From Niveispirillum lacus (GTDB lineage: Bacteria > Pseudomonadota > Alphaproteobacteria > Azospirillales > Azospirillaceae): a stretch of DNA of 64,000 bases. Numbering within the stretch: the first letter of the stretch is position 1; the number at the start of each line of letters is the position of its first letter. The position numbers and the translations under genes were made by a program. Below the pieces are notes generated by a model, which ran no database searches, was not told the DNA's origin, and saw only the letters and a program-made list of their open reading frames with translations. Below, piece after piece: positions 42,774 to 51,799 of this stretch. The stretch lies in the NCBI RefSeq assembly GCF_002251795.1, contig NZ_NOXU01000032.1:434001-498000 (forward strand), read 5' to 3'.

Positions 42774-44282
42774 ATGCAGATCGAGAACATTGTGCCGGTA
42801 CAGGAAACTGTCCGCGAATGGCTGAGGAAGCCCCGACATCAACTGCTGATCGGCGGGCAGTGGGTTGACCCGGTTGCCGGCGGCACCTTGGCCACCATCA
42901 ATCCCGCGACAGGCGAGGTATTGGCCCAGATCGCCGCTGCCGATGCTGCGGATGTCGACCGTGCCGTGGCCGCCGCCCGCACGGCCTTCGATGATGGTGC
43001 CTGGCGATCGATGACACCAGCCCTGCGTGCGCGCCTGTTATGGCGTATCGCCGACCTGATTGATGCCCATATTGAAGAATTGTCGGAGTTGGAGACGCTG
43101 GACCAGGGCAAGGCGCTTTATGTCGGGCGCTGGGCCGAAATCCCGATGGCTGCCGAACAATTTCGGTTCTTCGCCGGCCTGTGTACCAAGGTGACGGGCG
43201 ACACGATTCCATCCAGCATCAATTATCAGCCGGTGGGCAAGCGGGTCGCGGCCTTCACCACCAAGGAGCCGGTGGGTGTGGTGGCCGCCATCACGCCCTG
43301 GAATTCGCCCTTGATCATGCATGCCATGAAACTGGCACCGGCGCTGGCCGCCGGCTGCACGGTGGTCCTGAAACCGGCGGAGGAAACGTCGCTGACGGCC
43401 CTGCGCCTTGCGGAACTGTTGGTAGAAGCGGGCGTGCCGGCCGGCGTGGTCAATGTCGTGACCGGGCTGGGCCCGGTCGTGGGGGCAGCGCTGGCCGCCC
43501 ATAAGGATGTCGATAAGGTGGCCTTCACCGGCTCCACCCAGACGGGCCGCGCCATCCTGGACGGGGCCAGGGGCAATCTGAAGAAGGTGACCCTGGAACT
43601 GGGTGGTAAGTCGCCGGTCGTGATCATGCCGGATGCGGATCTGGATGCCGCCATCCCTGGGGCTGCCAATGCCATCTTCTTTAATGGCGGACAGGTCTGT
43701 GTGGCGGGGTCGCGGCTTTATGCTCACCGGTCCATCTTTGACAAGGTGGTGGCCGGTGTGGCGGCGATTGCCCGCAGCACCCGCCTGGGTCACGGCCTCT
43801 CACCAGACACACAGATGGGGCCGCTGGTCAGCAAGCGCCAGGCCGACCGGGTGAAGGCCTATATCGATCAGGCGGTGGCCGATGGCGCCACCCTGGTGAC
43901 GGGCGGCGGGCAGAAAGGCCCCGCTGGCACCTTCATCGAGCCGACCGTGATCACCAATGCTGATCCTGCATCGCGTATCATGTGCGAAGAAGTGTTTGGC
44001 CCCGTGGTGGTCGCCACCCCGTTCGACGATGTGGCAGAAGTGGTCGCCGCCGCCAATGACACCGAATTTGGTCTGGCTGCGAGCGTCTGGACCCAGGACC
44101 TGTCGGCGGCACACCGCCTTTCATCCGATATCCGCGCCGGTACGGTGTGGGTGAACTGTCACTCGTTCTGGGATGTGGCGCTGCCCATCGGTGGGTTCAA
44201 ACAGTCAGGCTGGGGCCGCGAAAGCGGGGCCGGAGCCATCGAAAAATACTTGGAAATCAAAACCGTGTGCATGGTCCTGTGA
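42774..44282 (+). CDS. NAD(P)-dependent aldehyde dehydrogenase
   Basis: 502 residues from the ATG at 42774. Signature segments: VGVVAAITPWNSPLIMHAMKLAPALAAGC, VTLELGGKSPVV with the general-base Glu, and FFNGGQVCVAGSRLYAH with the nucleophilic Cys. The C-terminus (GGFKQSGWGRESGAGAIEKYLEIKTV) is of the phenylacetaldehyde/betaine-aldehyde type. A TonB receptor gene follows 41 bases later, suggesting coupled uptake and oxidation. Confidence 0.93.
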   Translation: MQIENIVPVQETVREWLRKPRHQLLIGGQWVDPVAGGTLATINPATGEVLAQIAAADAADVDRAVAAARTAFDDGAWRSMTPALRARLLWRIADLIDAHIEELSELETLDQGKALYVGRWAEIPMAAEQFRFFAGLCTKVTGDTIPSSINYQPVGKRVAAFTTKEPVGVVAAITPWNSPLIMHAMKLAPALAAGCTVVLKPAEETSLTALRLAELLVEAGVPAGVVNVVTGLGPVVGAALAAHKDVDKVAFTGSTQTGRAILDGARGNLKKVTLELGGKSPVVIMPDADLDAAIPGAANAIFFNGGQVCVAGSRLYAHRSIFDKVVAGVAAIARSTRLGHGLSPDTQMGPLVSKRQADRVKAYIDQAVADGATLVTGGGQKGPAGTFIEPTVITNADPASRIMCEEVFGPVVVATPFDDVAEVVAAANDTEFGLAASVWTQDLSAAHRLSSDIRAGTVWVNCHSFWDVALPIGGFKQSGWGRESGAGAIEKYLEIKTVCMVL

Positions 44283-44323
44283 CCTGCCGGTAATGTGACC
44301 ACTCGATCAAGGATCAATATCTG

Positions 44324-46528
44324 ATGTTCGCCAATCGCAAGACCGGCCGTTCGCTGCTCCTGGCCACGACCATCGTTGCCACCGCTCCCCCAGCGCTCTC
44401 GCAGACCAACAATCTGGTGCTGGATGAGATTATCGTGACGGCCCAGCGTCGCGAAACCTCGCTCCAGACGACGCCCGTCGCCGTCACGGCCCTGAACGCC
44501 GACGCCCTGGCCACCCAGAATGTCAGTAGTGCAGAGGATCTGTCCGCCCTGGTTCCCAGCCTGACCATGCTGCCCGTCACGGCCAGCCGGTCCACCCTGC
44601 AGGTGGGCCTGCGCGGTGGTACGGAACAGTCAGGCGGTCTGGTCACGTCTGAATCCGCTGTCGCCTTCTATGTCGATGACGTCTATCGCGGCCGTCTGGC
44701 CGGGTCGAATATGGAACTGGCCGATATTCAGCGGGTCGAGGTGCTGCGCGGGCCGCAGGGCACGCTCTATGGCCGCAACTCCTTCTCCGGTGCCATCAAG
44801 ATCGTCACCCGCACGCCGGGGGAGGATGAATGGGCAGAGGTTCAGGGCGGTATCGGGTCACAGGATCTGGTTTATGGTGCCGCCTCCTGGGGTGGTGACG
44901 TCATTGACAATGCGCTGGGCGCATCGCTTTCCGTGCTGTACCGCGACCAGGACGGCTATGTGTATAATCAGGCCCTGAACAAGGATGTGTTCGGGCAAGA
45001 GAATCTGGCCCTGCGCGGCAAGCTGCATTTCTATGGGCGTGAGGGGCTGAAGGCCACCCTGGCGGTCACCCACACCAAAGACCGCAATGACGGCCCGGCC
45101 AACCTGATCCCCGTCCGCTTTGCCGGCACCTTCCCCACCCTGGCGGCCAACGCGGTTTCCACCACCGACGCCATCCCCCGTGCCGGTTCCCGCTATGTCA
45201 GCCTGTCGACCGCCGAACCCGATGGCTATACCGACCAGACGGCAGTATCGCTGGATATCAGTGCCGAATGGGGCGAAGTGACGGTGCGGTCCATTTCTGC
45301 CTTTGTCGGTACGCAGGACGGTTTCGCGTTCGACCTGTCGGGCGGCATCCGCAACCCCGACGGCAGCTACCGTCCCAACGGTCTGGTGCGGGATGGCCGT
45401 GGCAGCACCGACCAATATAGCCAGGAACTCCAGTTCCAGGGTGATGGGCTGGACGGCACGCTGAACTGGATCACGGGACTGTATTACTTCCGCGAAGAAA
45501 GCCATCAGGTACTGAAGGACCAGTTGGTACTGGGCCAGTTCTTCACCATGCCCGTCCTGCCGCAGACCATCGACACCACCACCGACAGCTACGCCGCCTT
45601 TATCCAGGCGACTTATCAGGTGGATGACCGTCTGTCCGTGACCGGCGGCCTGCGCTATACCAAGGACAAGAAGAAGCTGGATGGCACCATCCAGAACTAT
45701 CTGCCCTTTGGGCCCGGCCCGGCCATCGCGCTGGTCCCGGTCAAGCGCGAACCCAGTTTCAGCGCCTGGTCGCCGAAATTGGGGGTGGACTATAAGATCA
45801 CAGACGACGTCTTTGCCTATGCCACGGTGTCGCGCGGGTTCAAAGCCGGTGGTTTCAATGGGCTGGCCGTGGCCAACCCCGTGGTATTCGGCACCGTCTA
45901 TGATCCTCAGACCGTCTGGGCCTATGAGGGTGGGTTGAAGGTCACGGGCCTGGAGGGGCGGCTGCGGGCCAACCTCTCCGTCTATCGAAACGACCTGTAT
46001 GATTTGCAGCAGACCGAACAGGTCGCCGCCGGTTCCTTCGCCGTTCGCAATATCGGCAATGCCCGTGTGGACGGTGTGGAACTGGAACTGACCCTGAAGG
46101 CGGCGGAAGGGCTGGATCTGTTCGCCAATCTGGGCCTGATGGACGACCAGTACAAATCCAAGAACCCCCTGTCCGACAGCGCCACCTCGGGCGCCAAGCA
46201 TCTGCCCCTGCTCTCACCGTGGAGCATCCAGACCGGCTTCACCTATGAAACCCCTGCCTTCTGGCAGGATCAGGCACGGGTGCGGCTATCGGCCAGCTAC
46301 CAGTATCAGGATGATTATTATTCCACCGTCGCCAACCTGATCCGGACAGAGACGGTGGGTCTGGTCAGTGGGTCCGTCGCCCTTGTGTCCGACAATGAGA
46401 GCTGGAGCCTGACCTTGGCCGGCAAGAACCTGACCAACGAAAGCTACTTCACCACGGCCCCCAGTAGCGCCGCCATCGCCGTAGCGGAGCCGCGCACCTG
46501 GACCCTGACGGCGGGGTACAAGTTCTGA
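44324..46528 (+). CDS. TonB-dependent outer membrane receptor
   Basis: 734 residues. Signal peptide through APPALSQ, TonB-box-like DEIIVTAQRRETSLQTTP, plug segment VEVLRGPQGTLYGRNSFSGAIKIVT, and a barrel ending LTAGYKF. AAGGA precedes the ATG. It lies downstream of the aldehyde dehydrogenase gene and converges on another receptor gene across a hairpin terminator. Organic-substrate type, ligand unknown. Confidence 0.95.
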   Translation: MFANRKTGRSLLLATTIVATAPPALSQTNNLVLDEIIVTAQRRETSLQTTPVAVTALNADALATQNVSSAEDLSALVPSLTMLPVTASRSTLQVGLRGGTEQSGGLVTSESAVAFYVDDVYRGRLAGSNMELADIQRVEVLRGPQGTLYGRNSFSGAIKIVTRTPGEDEWAEVQGGIGSQDLVYGAASWGGDVIDNALGASLSVLYRDQDGYVYNQALNKDVFGQENLALRGKLHFYGREGLKATLAVTHTKDRNDGPANLIPVRFAGTFPTLAANAVSTTDAIPRAGSRYVSLSTAEPDGYTDQTAVSLDISAEWGEVTVRSISAFVGTQDGFAFDLSGGIRNPDGSYRPNGLVRDGRGSTDQYSQELQFQGDGLDGTLNWITGLYYFREESHQVLKDQLVLGQFFTMPVLPQTIDTTTDSYAAFIQATYQVDDRLSVTGGLRYTKDKKKLDGTIQNYLPFGPGPAIALVPVKREPSFSAWSPKLGVDYKITDDVFAYATVSRGFKAGGFNGLAVANPVVFGTVYDPQTVWAYEGGLKVTGLEGRLRANLSVYRNDLYDLQQTEQVAAGSFAVRNIGNARVDGVELELTLKAAEGLDLFANLGLMDDQYKSKNPLSDSATSGAKHLPLLSPWSIQTGFTYETPAFWQDQARVRLSASYQYQDDYYSTVANLIRTETVGLVSGSVALVSDNESWSLTLAGKNLTNESYFTTAPSSAAIAVAEPRTWTLTAGYKF

Positions 46529-46534
46529 CAAGAT

Positions 46535-46561
46535 GGGCGGGGCCGATCGCCGGCCCCGCCC
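46535..46561. terminator. Terminator between convergent receptor genes
   Basis: GGGCGGGGCC at 46535-46544 pairs with GGCCCCGCCC at 46552-46561, followed by a short T-run on the plus strand. It separates the receptor ending at 46528 from the convergent receptor ending at 46571. Confidence 0.7.
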
Positions 46562-46570
46562 CTTTGATGA

Positions 46571-48880
46571 TCAGAAGCGTGCCTTCAACTCCACACCCAC
46601 CGTGCGCGGCGGGGCCTTTGTGGTGAAGTTGAAGACGGTGGTGTTGGGCACGACCAGCACCACGCCATCGACATTGTAGCGCTTGTCAAACAGGTTGCGG
46701 GCATAGAGCGTGGCGCTCCATGTCTCGTTTTCCACACCAAGCCGGACATTGACCAGATCAATGGCCGGCCGTTCCGTACCGGGCGTGTTCAGCGTGTCAT
46801 AGAACATCGGGCCAGTGCGGTTATATTCCACACGTGCCGACATATCGTAATCAGCAAAGACCGGTACCGTATACTGGGCGCCCAGGATCGCGTCATATTT
46901 GGCCGTGAACGGGAAGCGGTTGCCGACAGTCTGCGGCAATTCGGCATTCTTCTTGATCTCGCTGTCCAGATAGCCGTAGCCGAAGAACAGGTCCAACCCT
47001 TCGGCCACGCGTGCCTGACCGTCAAATTCGAAGCCCCGGATCTGGTTGCGATCGACAATGGAGATCACGCGCGACAGCGAGAAGGGGAAGAACTGGAAAT
47101 ATTGGGCGTTTTCCACCTTCGTGCTGAAGGCCGCGACATTCAGGGTCAGACGGCCATCCAGCAGGCGGCTTTTCACGCCCGCCTCATAAGAAGACGAGGT
47201 CTCCTTGCCGAACGCATCCTGAACGGTGGTGTTGCGCACACCGTCAGTGTTGATGATGTTGAAACGGCTGCCCAACGGGTTGAAACCGCCGGAGCGGAAG
47301 CCCTCGCCATAGGTGGCGTAGAGTGACACATCCTCCGTCGCCTTCCAGCGCAAGGACACCCGCGGCTGTGCGGCACTAAACTTGTCCGAACGGACCAGAC
47401 CCGTCACATTGGGAAGCGGGGAGAAAGCAGCCGGCGTCAGGTTTTTGGTCTCACGATCTTCCTTGTCGTACCGCATGGCGGTCGAGATTTCGAGTTCGGG
47501 CGTGATGTCATAGGCCACCTGACCGAACACCGCCCAGGCCTCGTTGGTATTGTCAGTCCAGGTGACGGCGACGACCGGGTTTGCCGCACCACCCAGCGGA
47601 TCAGGCACAATCACGCCCTGGCCCAAATCGTTACCGCGGTTCAACACGACCTCGCGGTTGAACTTGATATAATAGGCGCCGGCGATATAGCGCAGGCGGT
47701 TCTCACCGGGCGAGGTAAAGCGCAGTTCAAAGGACGTATCGTCCTGATTACGCTCCTGATACTGCGTACCATCGCGCAGGGTGGGCCCATAACCTTCGAT
47801 CAAAGCCGGATTGGTGAAAAAGGCAGACGGGGCTGGACCACCGGGGAACGGCACCCCAAACAAGGCCAAGTCCACCGCACCTTCGCCGCCCATATTCTCC
47901 TTCAGGTCGTGATAGGCGGCGGTGAAAGTGAGGGTGCCCGCCTCACTGTTCCAATCCACCTTGCCCGACAGGTCAACACGTTCCTGATTGTTGAAGCTGC
48001 GCACATTGCCGGCATAGGGGATGGAGGTGTCCCGGATATCCACACCGGTGACAAAGCCGGGCGTGCCAGCCGTCTGGTTATTGAAGTTGAAGGCGTACCC
48101 GTCGATCTCGCCATAGCCCGCCGACAGGTCGATCTCAATATCTTCCGTCGCCTTATAGACCAGACGGCCCCGCACCAAGCTTTCGGTGAAGGGGTCTTCC
48201 TTTTCCTTCAGGGTGATATTGTCGTAAAAGCCCTTGCGATCCTTGTGGACGGCCGTGACGCGGGCGAACAGCTTGTTCTCCACCAGCGGGCCACCGACAT
48301 AACCGCCGACCTTATATTCATTGCCGCGGAACTCGTATCCGGCCTGTACCTGGCCTTCCGGCGTATCGCCGGGCTTCTTGGTGCTGACCAGGATGGCACC
48401 ACCGATGGCGTTACGGCCATAAATCGATCCCAACGGACCCTTGATCACCTCGATCTGCTCAATATCCACCATCTCCTGGTTAAAGGCGTTGGGGTTGGGC
48501 ACCAGCACCCCGTCCAGGACATAGGCAAAAGGCGGCTCGGCATCACGCGGCTGAATGACGCCACGGATATGGACCTGGCTTTCACCGACATTGGTGGTCT
48601 GCAGGAAGCTGACATTGGGGGTGAGGGCCAGGAAGTCGGCCGGGCCGGAAATGCCCGCCTTCTCAATCGTCTCCGACGTGAACGCCGCCACCGCCACCGG
48701 CGTCTCGCGCGCGGTTTCGTTGCGCTGGCGCGCGATGACCACGATTTCCTCGATCATGGTGGCGCTGTTGGCCCCTGCCGGCGGCGCGCTCTGCGCCTGC
48801 GCTGGCATATTGGATACAATCATTGATGCACATATGGCCGTGCCGGTCAGCAGGCGGGCCGAGGAAATACCGTTTCGCAT
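46571..48880 (-). CDS. TonB-dependent outer membrane receptor
   Basis: 769 residues from the ATG at 48880 (AGGTGATC upstream). Signal peptide through MPAQAQS, TonB-box-like EEIVVIARQRNETARETP, plug IEVIKGPLGSIYGRNAIGGAILVST, and a barrel ending VELKARF. It is divergent from the FCD regulator at 49189, and a motif C site lies between them, so it may belong to the motif C regulon that covers the Hyu genes. Confidence 0.95.
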   Translation of the reverse strand: MRNGISSARLLTGTAICASMIVSNMPAQAQSAPPAGANSATMIEEIVVIARQRNETARETPVAVAAFTSETIEKAGISGPADFLALTPNVSFLQTTNVGESQVHIRGVIQPRDAEPPFAYVLDGVLVPNPNAFNQEMVDIEQIEVIKGPLGSIYGRNAIGGAILVSTKKPGDTPEGQVQAGYEFRGNEYKVGGYVGGPLVENKLFARVTAVHKDRKGFYDNITLKEKEDPFTESLVRGRLVYKATEDIEIDLSAGYGEIDGYAFNFNNQTAGTPGFVTGVDIRDTSIPYAGNVRSFNNQERVDLSGKVDWNSEAGTLTFTAAYHDLKENMGGEGAVDLALFGVPFPGGPAPSAFFTNPALIEGYGPTLRDGTQYQERNQDDTSFELRFTSPGENRLRYIAGAYYIKFNREVVLNRGNDLGQGVIVPDPLGGAANPVVAVTWTDNTNEAWAVFGQVAYDITPELEISTAMRYDKEDRETKNLTPAAFSPLPNVTGLVRSDKFSAAQPRVSLRWKATEDVSLYATYGEGFRSGGFNPLGSRFNIINTDGVRNTTVQDAFGKETSSSYEAGVKSRLLDGRLTLNVAAFSTKVENAQYFQFFPFSLSRVISIVDRNQIRGFEFDGQARVAEGLDLFFGYGYLDSEIKKNAELPQTVGNRFPFTAKYDAILGAQYTVPVFADYDMSARVEYNRTGPMFYDTLNTPGTERPAIDLVNVRLGVENETWSATLYARNLFDKRYNVDGVVLVVPNTTVFNFTTKAPPRTVGVELKARF

Positions 48881-49188
48881 GATCACCTGTCTCCGCTGTT
48901 CCATGGATTTTATTGATTTTCCGGGGCTGGACCGGCGTGTCGCCGTCCCGCTCGCCTCAGCAAAAACTTATATGAGATTCCGCTTTCGGCAAGCGCGGAT
49001 GCATGACATTGTATACTTTATCGATTGGATGTGACGCGAATGCCGCGGTGGCTGCCAAAGCTACGCGGCGCAGGATGTGGTTACCCGACGCACCGGCCCG
49101 ACAGAACGGATGGGTGGTGCGATCACCCGTCCTTGCGCTAAGAACAAGTGTCACTCCGCCGGGTTGGAAGCCACCAGGACATGCAGCG
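48881..49188. other. Divergent intergenic region with motif C site
   Basis: 308 bases between the receptor and the GntR/FCD gene. The only recognisable element is the TGTATAC palindrome at 49009-49016, which is nearer the receptor than the regulator. Confidence 0.5.
49009..49016. promoter_or_regulatory. Motif C operator, site 1
   Basis: TTGTATAC in the context ATTGTATACTTT, with one end position off the full TGTATACA palindrome seen at 54895 and 55052. It lies upstream of both the receptor (minus) and the GntR/FCD regulator (plus). Confidence 0.6.
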
Positions 49189-49860
49189 ATGAGCAATGCC
49201 GTCGAAAAGGCCTATGCCGAAATCCGCGACGCCATCCATGCCGGCCGATTCCCTCCCGGCGCGCACCTGAAGGAAGGGGAGCTGGCCGATCTGATCGGCG
49301 TCAGCCGCACCCCCATCCGCGAGGCGCTGCGCCGGTTGAATGCCGAAGGGGCGGTGAAGTTCATGCGCAACCACGGCGCCTTTGTCGCCGACTGGTCGCT
49401 GGATGAGATCAAGGAAATCTTTGATCTGCGCGCCATGCTGGAGGGCTACGCCGTCGAACGCGCCGCCGAACGCGCCACTCCGGAACAGGTGGCGCGGCTC
49501 CGGCAGTTGGCCGAAGAGATGCTGGCGCTGGAACCCAAGGCAACAGCCGCCGCGTTATCCCGGATTGCAGAGGCGAATGGCGAGTTCCACCGCCTGATTG
49601 TGCAAGCCGCCGGCACGCAGCGCCTGTCCCTGATGATGGCGCAGGTGGTCGAGGTGCCGCTGGTCCTGCGCACCTTCCACCGCTACAACGCCGAAGCGCT
49701 GCGCCGCAGCCTGCGCCACCATATGGAAATCGTCTCCGCCTTTGAGGTGCGCGACGGTGCCTGGGCCGGCTCCGTGATGCGCAGCCACATCGCCGCCGCC
49801 TGGCACGCGATTGAGGCAAGCCGGGCGGAAACGATGGCGGTCAGGGAAGCAGCGGAGTGA
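49189..49860 (+). CDS. GntR family regulator, FCD (FadR) type
   Basis: 223 residues from the ATG at 49189. Winged helix at residues 5-70 (KAYAEIRDAIHAGRFPPGAHLKEGELADLIGVSRTPIREALRRLNAEG) and an all-helical FCD domain with EIFDLRAMLEGYAVERAAERA, HRLIVQAAG and a C-terminal HHMEI segment whose His residues fit the usual metal site. It converges on the HyuB gene. A motif C site lies upstream of it and two more lie upstream of the Hyu/HMGL and CoA-transferase genes, making it the likely controller of that set. Confidence 0.93.
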   Translation: MSNAVEKAYAEIRDAIHAGRFPPGAHLKEGELADLIGVSRTPIREALRRLNAEGAVKFMRNHGAFVADWSLDEIKEIFDLRAMLEGYAVERAAERATPEQVARLRQLAEEMLALEPKATAAALSRIAEANGEFHRLIVQAAGTQRLSLMMAQVVEVPLVLRTFHRYNAEALRRSLRHHMEIVSAFEVRDGAWAGSVMRSHIAAAWHAIEASRAETMAVREAAE

Positions 49861-49886
49861 TTGGCGGGGCACCGAGCCCCGCCAAT
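49860..49886. terminator. Terminator between convergent genes
   Basis: ATTGGCGGGGC pairs perfectly with GCCCCGCCAAT around a 5-base loop, directly after the GntR/FCD stop and 8 bases before the end of the convergent HyuB gene. Confidence 0.7.
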
Positions 49887-49893
49887 CAACTTC

Positions 49894-51771
49894 TCACGCC
49901 GCCCGCACACTTTCCTGCATCGCCGGATCAACCGGGGCCGGAAGGCCGGTTTCCGCCACACAGCGTTCGCGCAGTTCTTCGATGTCACCGCCAAAGTTAA
50001 ACAGGCCCGTCTCGCCCCGCGCCGTGCGAAGGCTGTCGCGCAGGCTGTCCGTGGCCGCCGCATCCACCGATCCGTCGGCGGCCAGCACCACGCCATAGCG
50101 CTTGGCGCCGTCTGCCGTGACCAGCCCACGCTTGACGTCCCCCGCCACCAGCGCCGGGTCGCGGGCCAGCGGGTCGCCCCAGCCGCCGCCGCCCCAGGTG
50201 TCGAAGATCAGCAGGTCGCCGGGGCGGACCTGGATATCGTCAATCTTGGCAGCCAGCACCTTTTCTGTGCCATCAGCCCGGATCAGGACGCGGCGGGAAC
50301 GCCAGCCGGGTTCGCCACCATTCACACCCCAGGGATAGGTGAACCAGCGATCATCATGGATGGCGATGGCACCCGGTTCGAGGAAACGATAAGCGATGCG
50401 CACACCATTGCCGCCGCGATGCAGGCCGGGGCCGCCACTGTCGGGAATGGTCTCATACCGCTCGATGCGCAGCGGGAAATAGGCTTCCAGGAACTCGTTG
50501 GGCACATTGGTGAAATTGGGCCACAGTGAATGTCCGTCCGGCCCATCGCCAAAGGGGCGGCCCGGAATGCCACCAAAGCCGATCTGGAACAACTGGTAGT
50601 ACTTTCCAGACCCGCGATAGGTGCCCGACAGCATCAAATGCGGGGAGGAGGAGAAACCGGCCGCGTTCAGGAATTCCGGCGTGCGCTGCCCCAACAAGGC
50701 CCCCAGCACGTCGAACACCCGCCCAATACCATGGGTACGGCAGGACAGCGCTGCCGGATATTTCGGCTTCAGCAGCGATCCTTCCGGGATGCGGGTTTCC
50801 ACCAGATCATAGAAGCCGTCATTGAACAGGATCTGCGGGTCGAAGACCATGATCATGTAGATGCCGAAGAACATCTTCAGCATATTTTCATTGAGGTAGA
50901 AGTTGATCGAGCTTTCCGACTGGGGCGAGGTGCCTTCCCAGTCCAAGATCACCTTATCGCCCTCCCGCCACATGGTGGCCTTCAGCTTGTATGGACCATA
51001 TCCGCGACCATCGTCACAGATGTAGTCCTCAAAGCTGACCTTTTCTTCACTAATGGAAGTGGCGATCAGTTGCGCCATGGCGCGTTTGTTCCGCTCCAGC
51101 AACTCTCCCGTTGCAGAAACGAATGTTTCGGTCCCGAAACGGCCACAGAGTTCCGTGATCCGTCGGGCAGCGATTCGACAGGACGCGATGATGGCATTCA
51201 GGTCCGACCGGCACCAGTCGCGCGTGCGGGTATTGTTCAGGACCAGTTCCAGCAGATCCTCGTTCAACACACCCTTACGATACAGCTTTACGGGCGGGAT
51301 GCGGATGCCTTCCTGGAAAATGGAAGTCGCATCGGTGGGCAGGCTGCCCGGCACCTTGCCGCCGACATCGGTCTGATGGCCGAAATGGCAGGTCCAGGCG
51401 ACCAGCTTGCCATCCTTGAAGACCGGCATGATCACCAGCCAGTCATTCAGATGGCTGATGGCCCCTTCTACCGAATAGGGGTCGGACAACCAGATGATGT
51501 CGCCTTCTTCGATCGTGCCCTTGTAGTTCTTCAGGAAGCCGCCCAGGAAGGAGCCGAACTGCCCCACCACCATCTTGCCTTCGTTATTGGCGATCAGGGG
51601 GAAGGCGTCGCCCTGTTCACGGATGCCGGGCGACATGGCCGTGCGGAACAGGGTGGCATCCATTTCCGCGCGCGCATTGCGCAGGGCGTTTTCAATGATG
51701 TCCAGCGTGATCGGGTCGATGGCGACCTTCTGGAACGGGGTGGGGTTGGTTTCAATGATCTTGGCAACCAT
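49894..51771 (-). CDS. Hydantoinase B/oxoprolinase family protein (HyuB-like)
   Basis: 625 residues. Family features: DPITLDIIENALRNARAEMDATLFRTAMSPGIREQGDAFPLI near the start, GDIIWLSDPYSVEGAISHLNDW, and the Gly-rich VRPGDLLIFDTWGGGGWGDPLARDP near the end. It is the partner subunit of the HyuA-like protein encoded 28 bases upstream. Such pairs hydrolyse cyclic imides or amides with ATP, or form acetone-carboxylase-like enzymes. AGAGGGA precedes the ATG. Confidence 0.94.
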   Translation of the reverse strand: MVAKIIETNPTPFQKVAIDPITLDIIENALRNARAEMDATLFRTAMSPGIREQGDAFPLIANNEGKMVVGQFGSFLGGFLKNYKGTIEEGDIIWLSDPYSVEGAISHLNDWLVIMPVFKDGKLVAWTCHFGHQTDVGGKVPGSLPTDATSIFQEGIRIPPVKLYRKGVLNEDLLELVLNNTRTRDWCRSDLNAIIASCRIAARRITELCGRFGTETFVSATGELLERNKRAMAQLIATSISEEKVSFEDYICDDGRGYGPYKLKATMWREGDKVILDWEGTSPQSESSINFYLNENMLKMFFGIYMIMVFDPQILFNDGFYDLVETRIPEGSLLKPKYPAALSCRTHGIGRVFDVLGALLGQRTPEFLNAAGFSSSPHLMLSGTYRGSGKYYQLFQIGFGGIPGRPFGDGPDGHSLWPNFTNVPNEFLEAYFPLRIERYETIPDSGGPGLHRGGNGVRIAYRFLEPGAIAIHDDRWFTYPWGVNGGEPGWRSRRVLIRADGTEKVLAAKIDDIQVRPGDLLIFDTWGGGGWGDPLARDPALVAGDVKRGLVTADGAKRYGVVLAADGSVDAAATDSLRDSLRTARGETGLFNFGGDIEELRERCVAETGLPAPVDPAMQESVRAA

Positions 51772-51799
51772 GGGTCTGTCCCTCTGTCCAGAAGTGTCG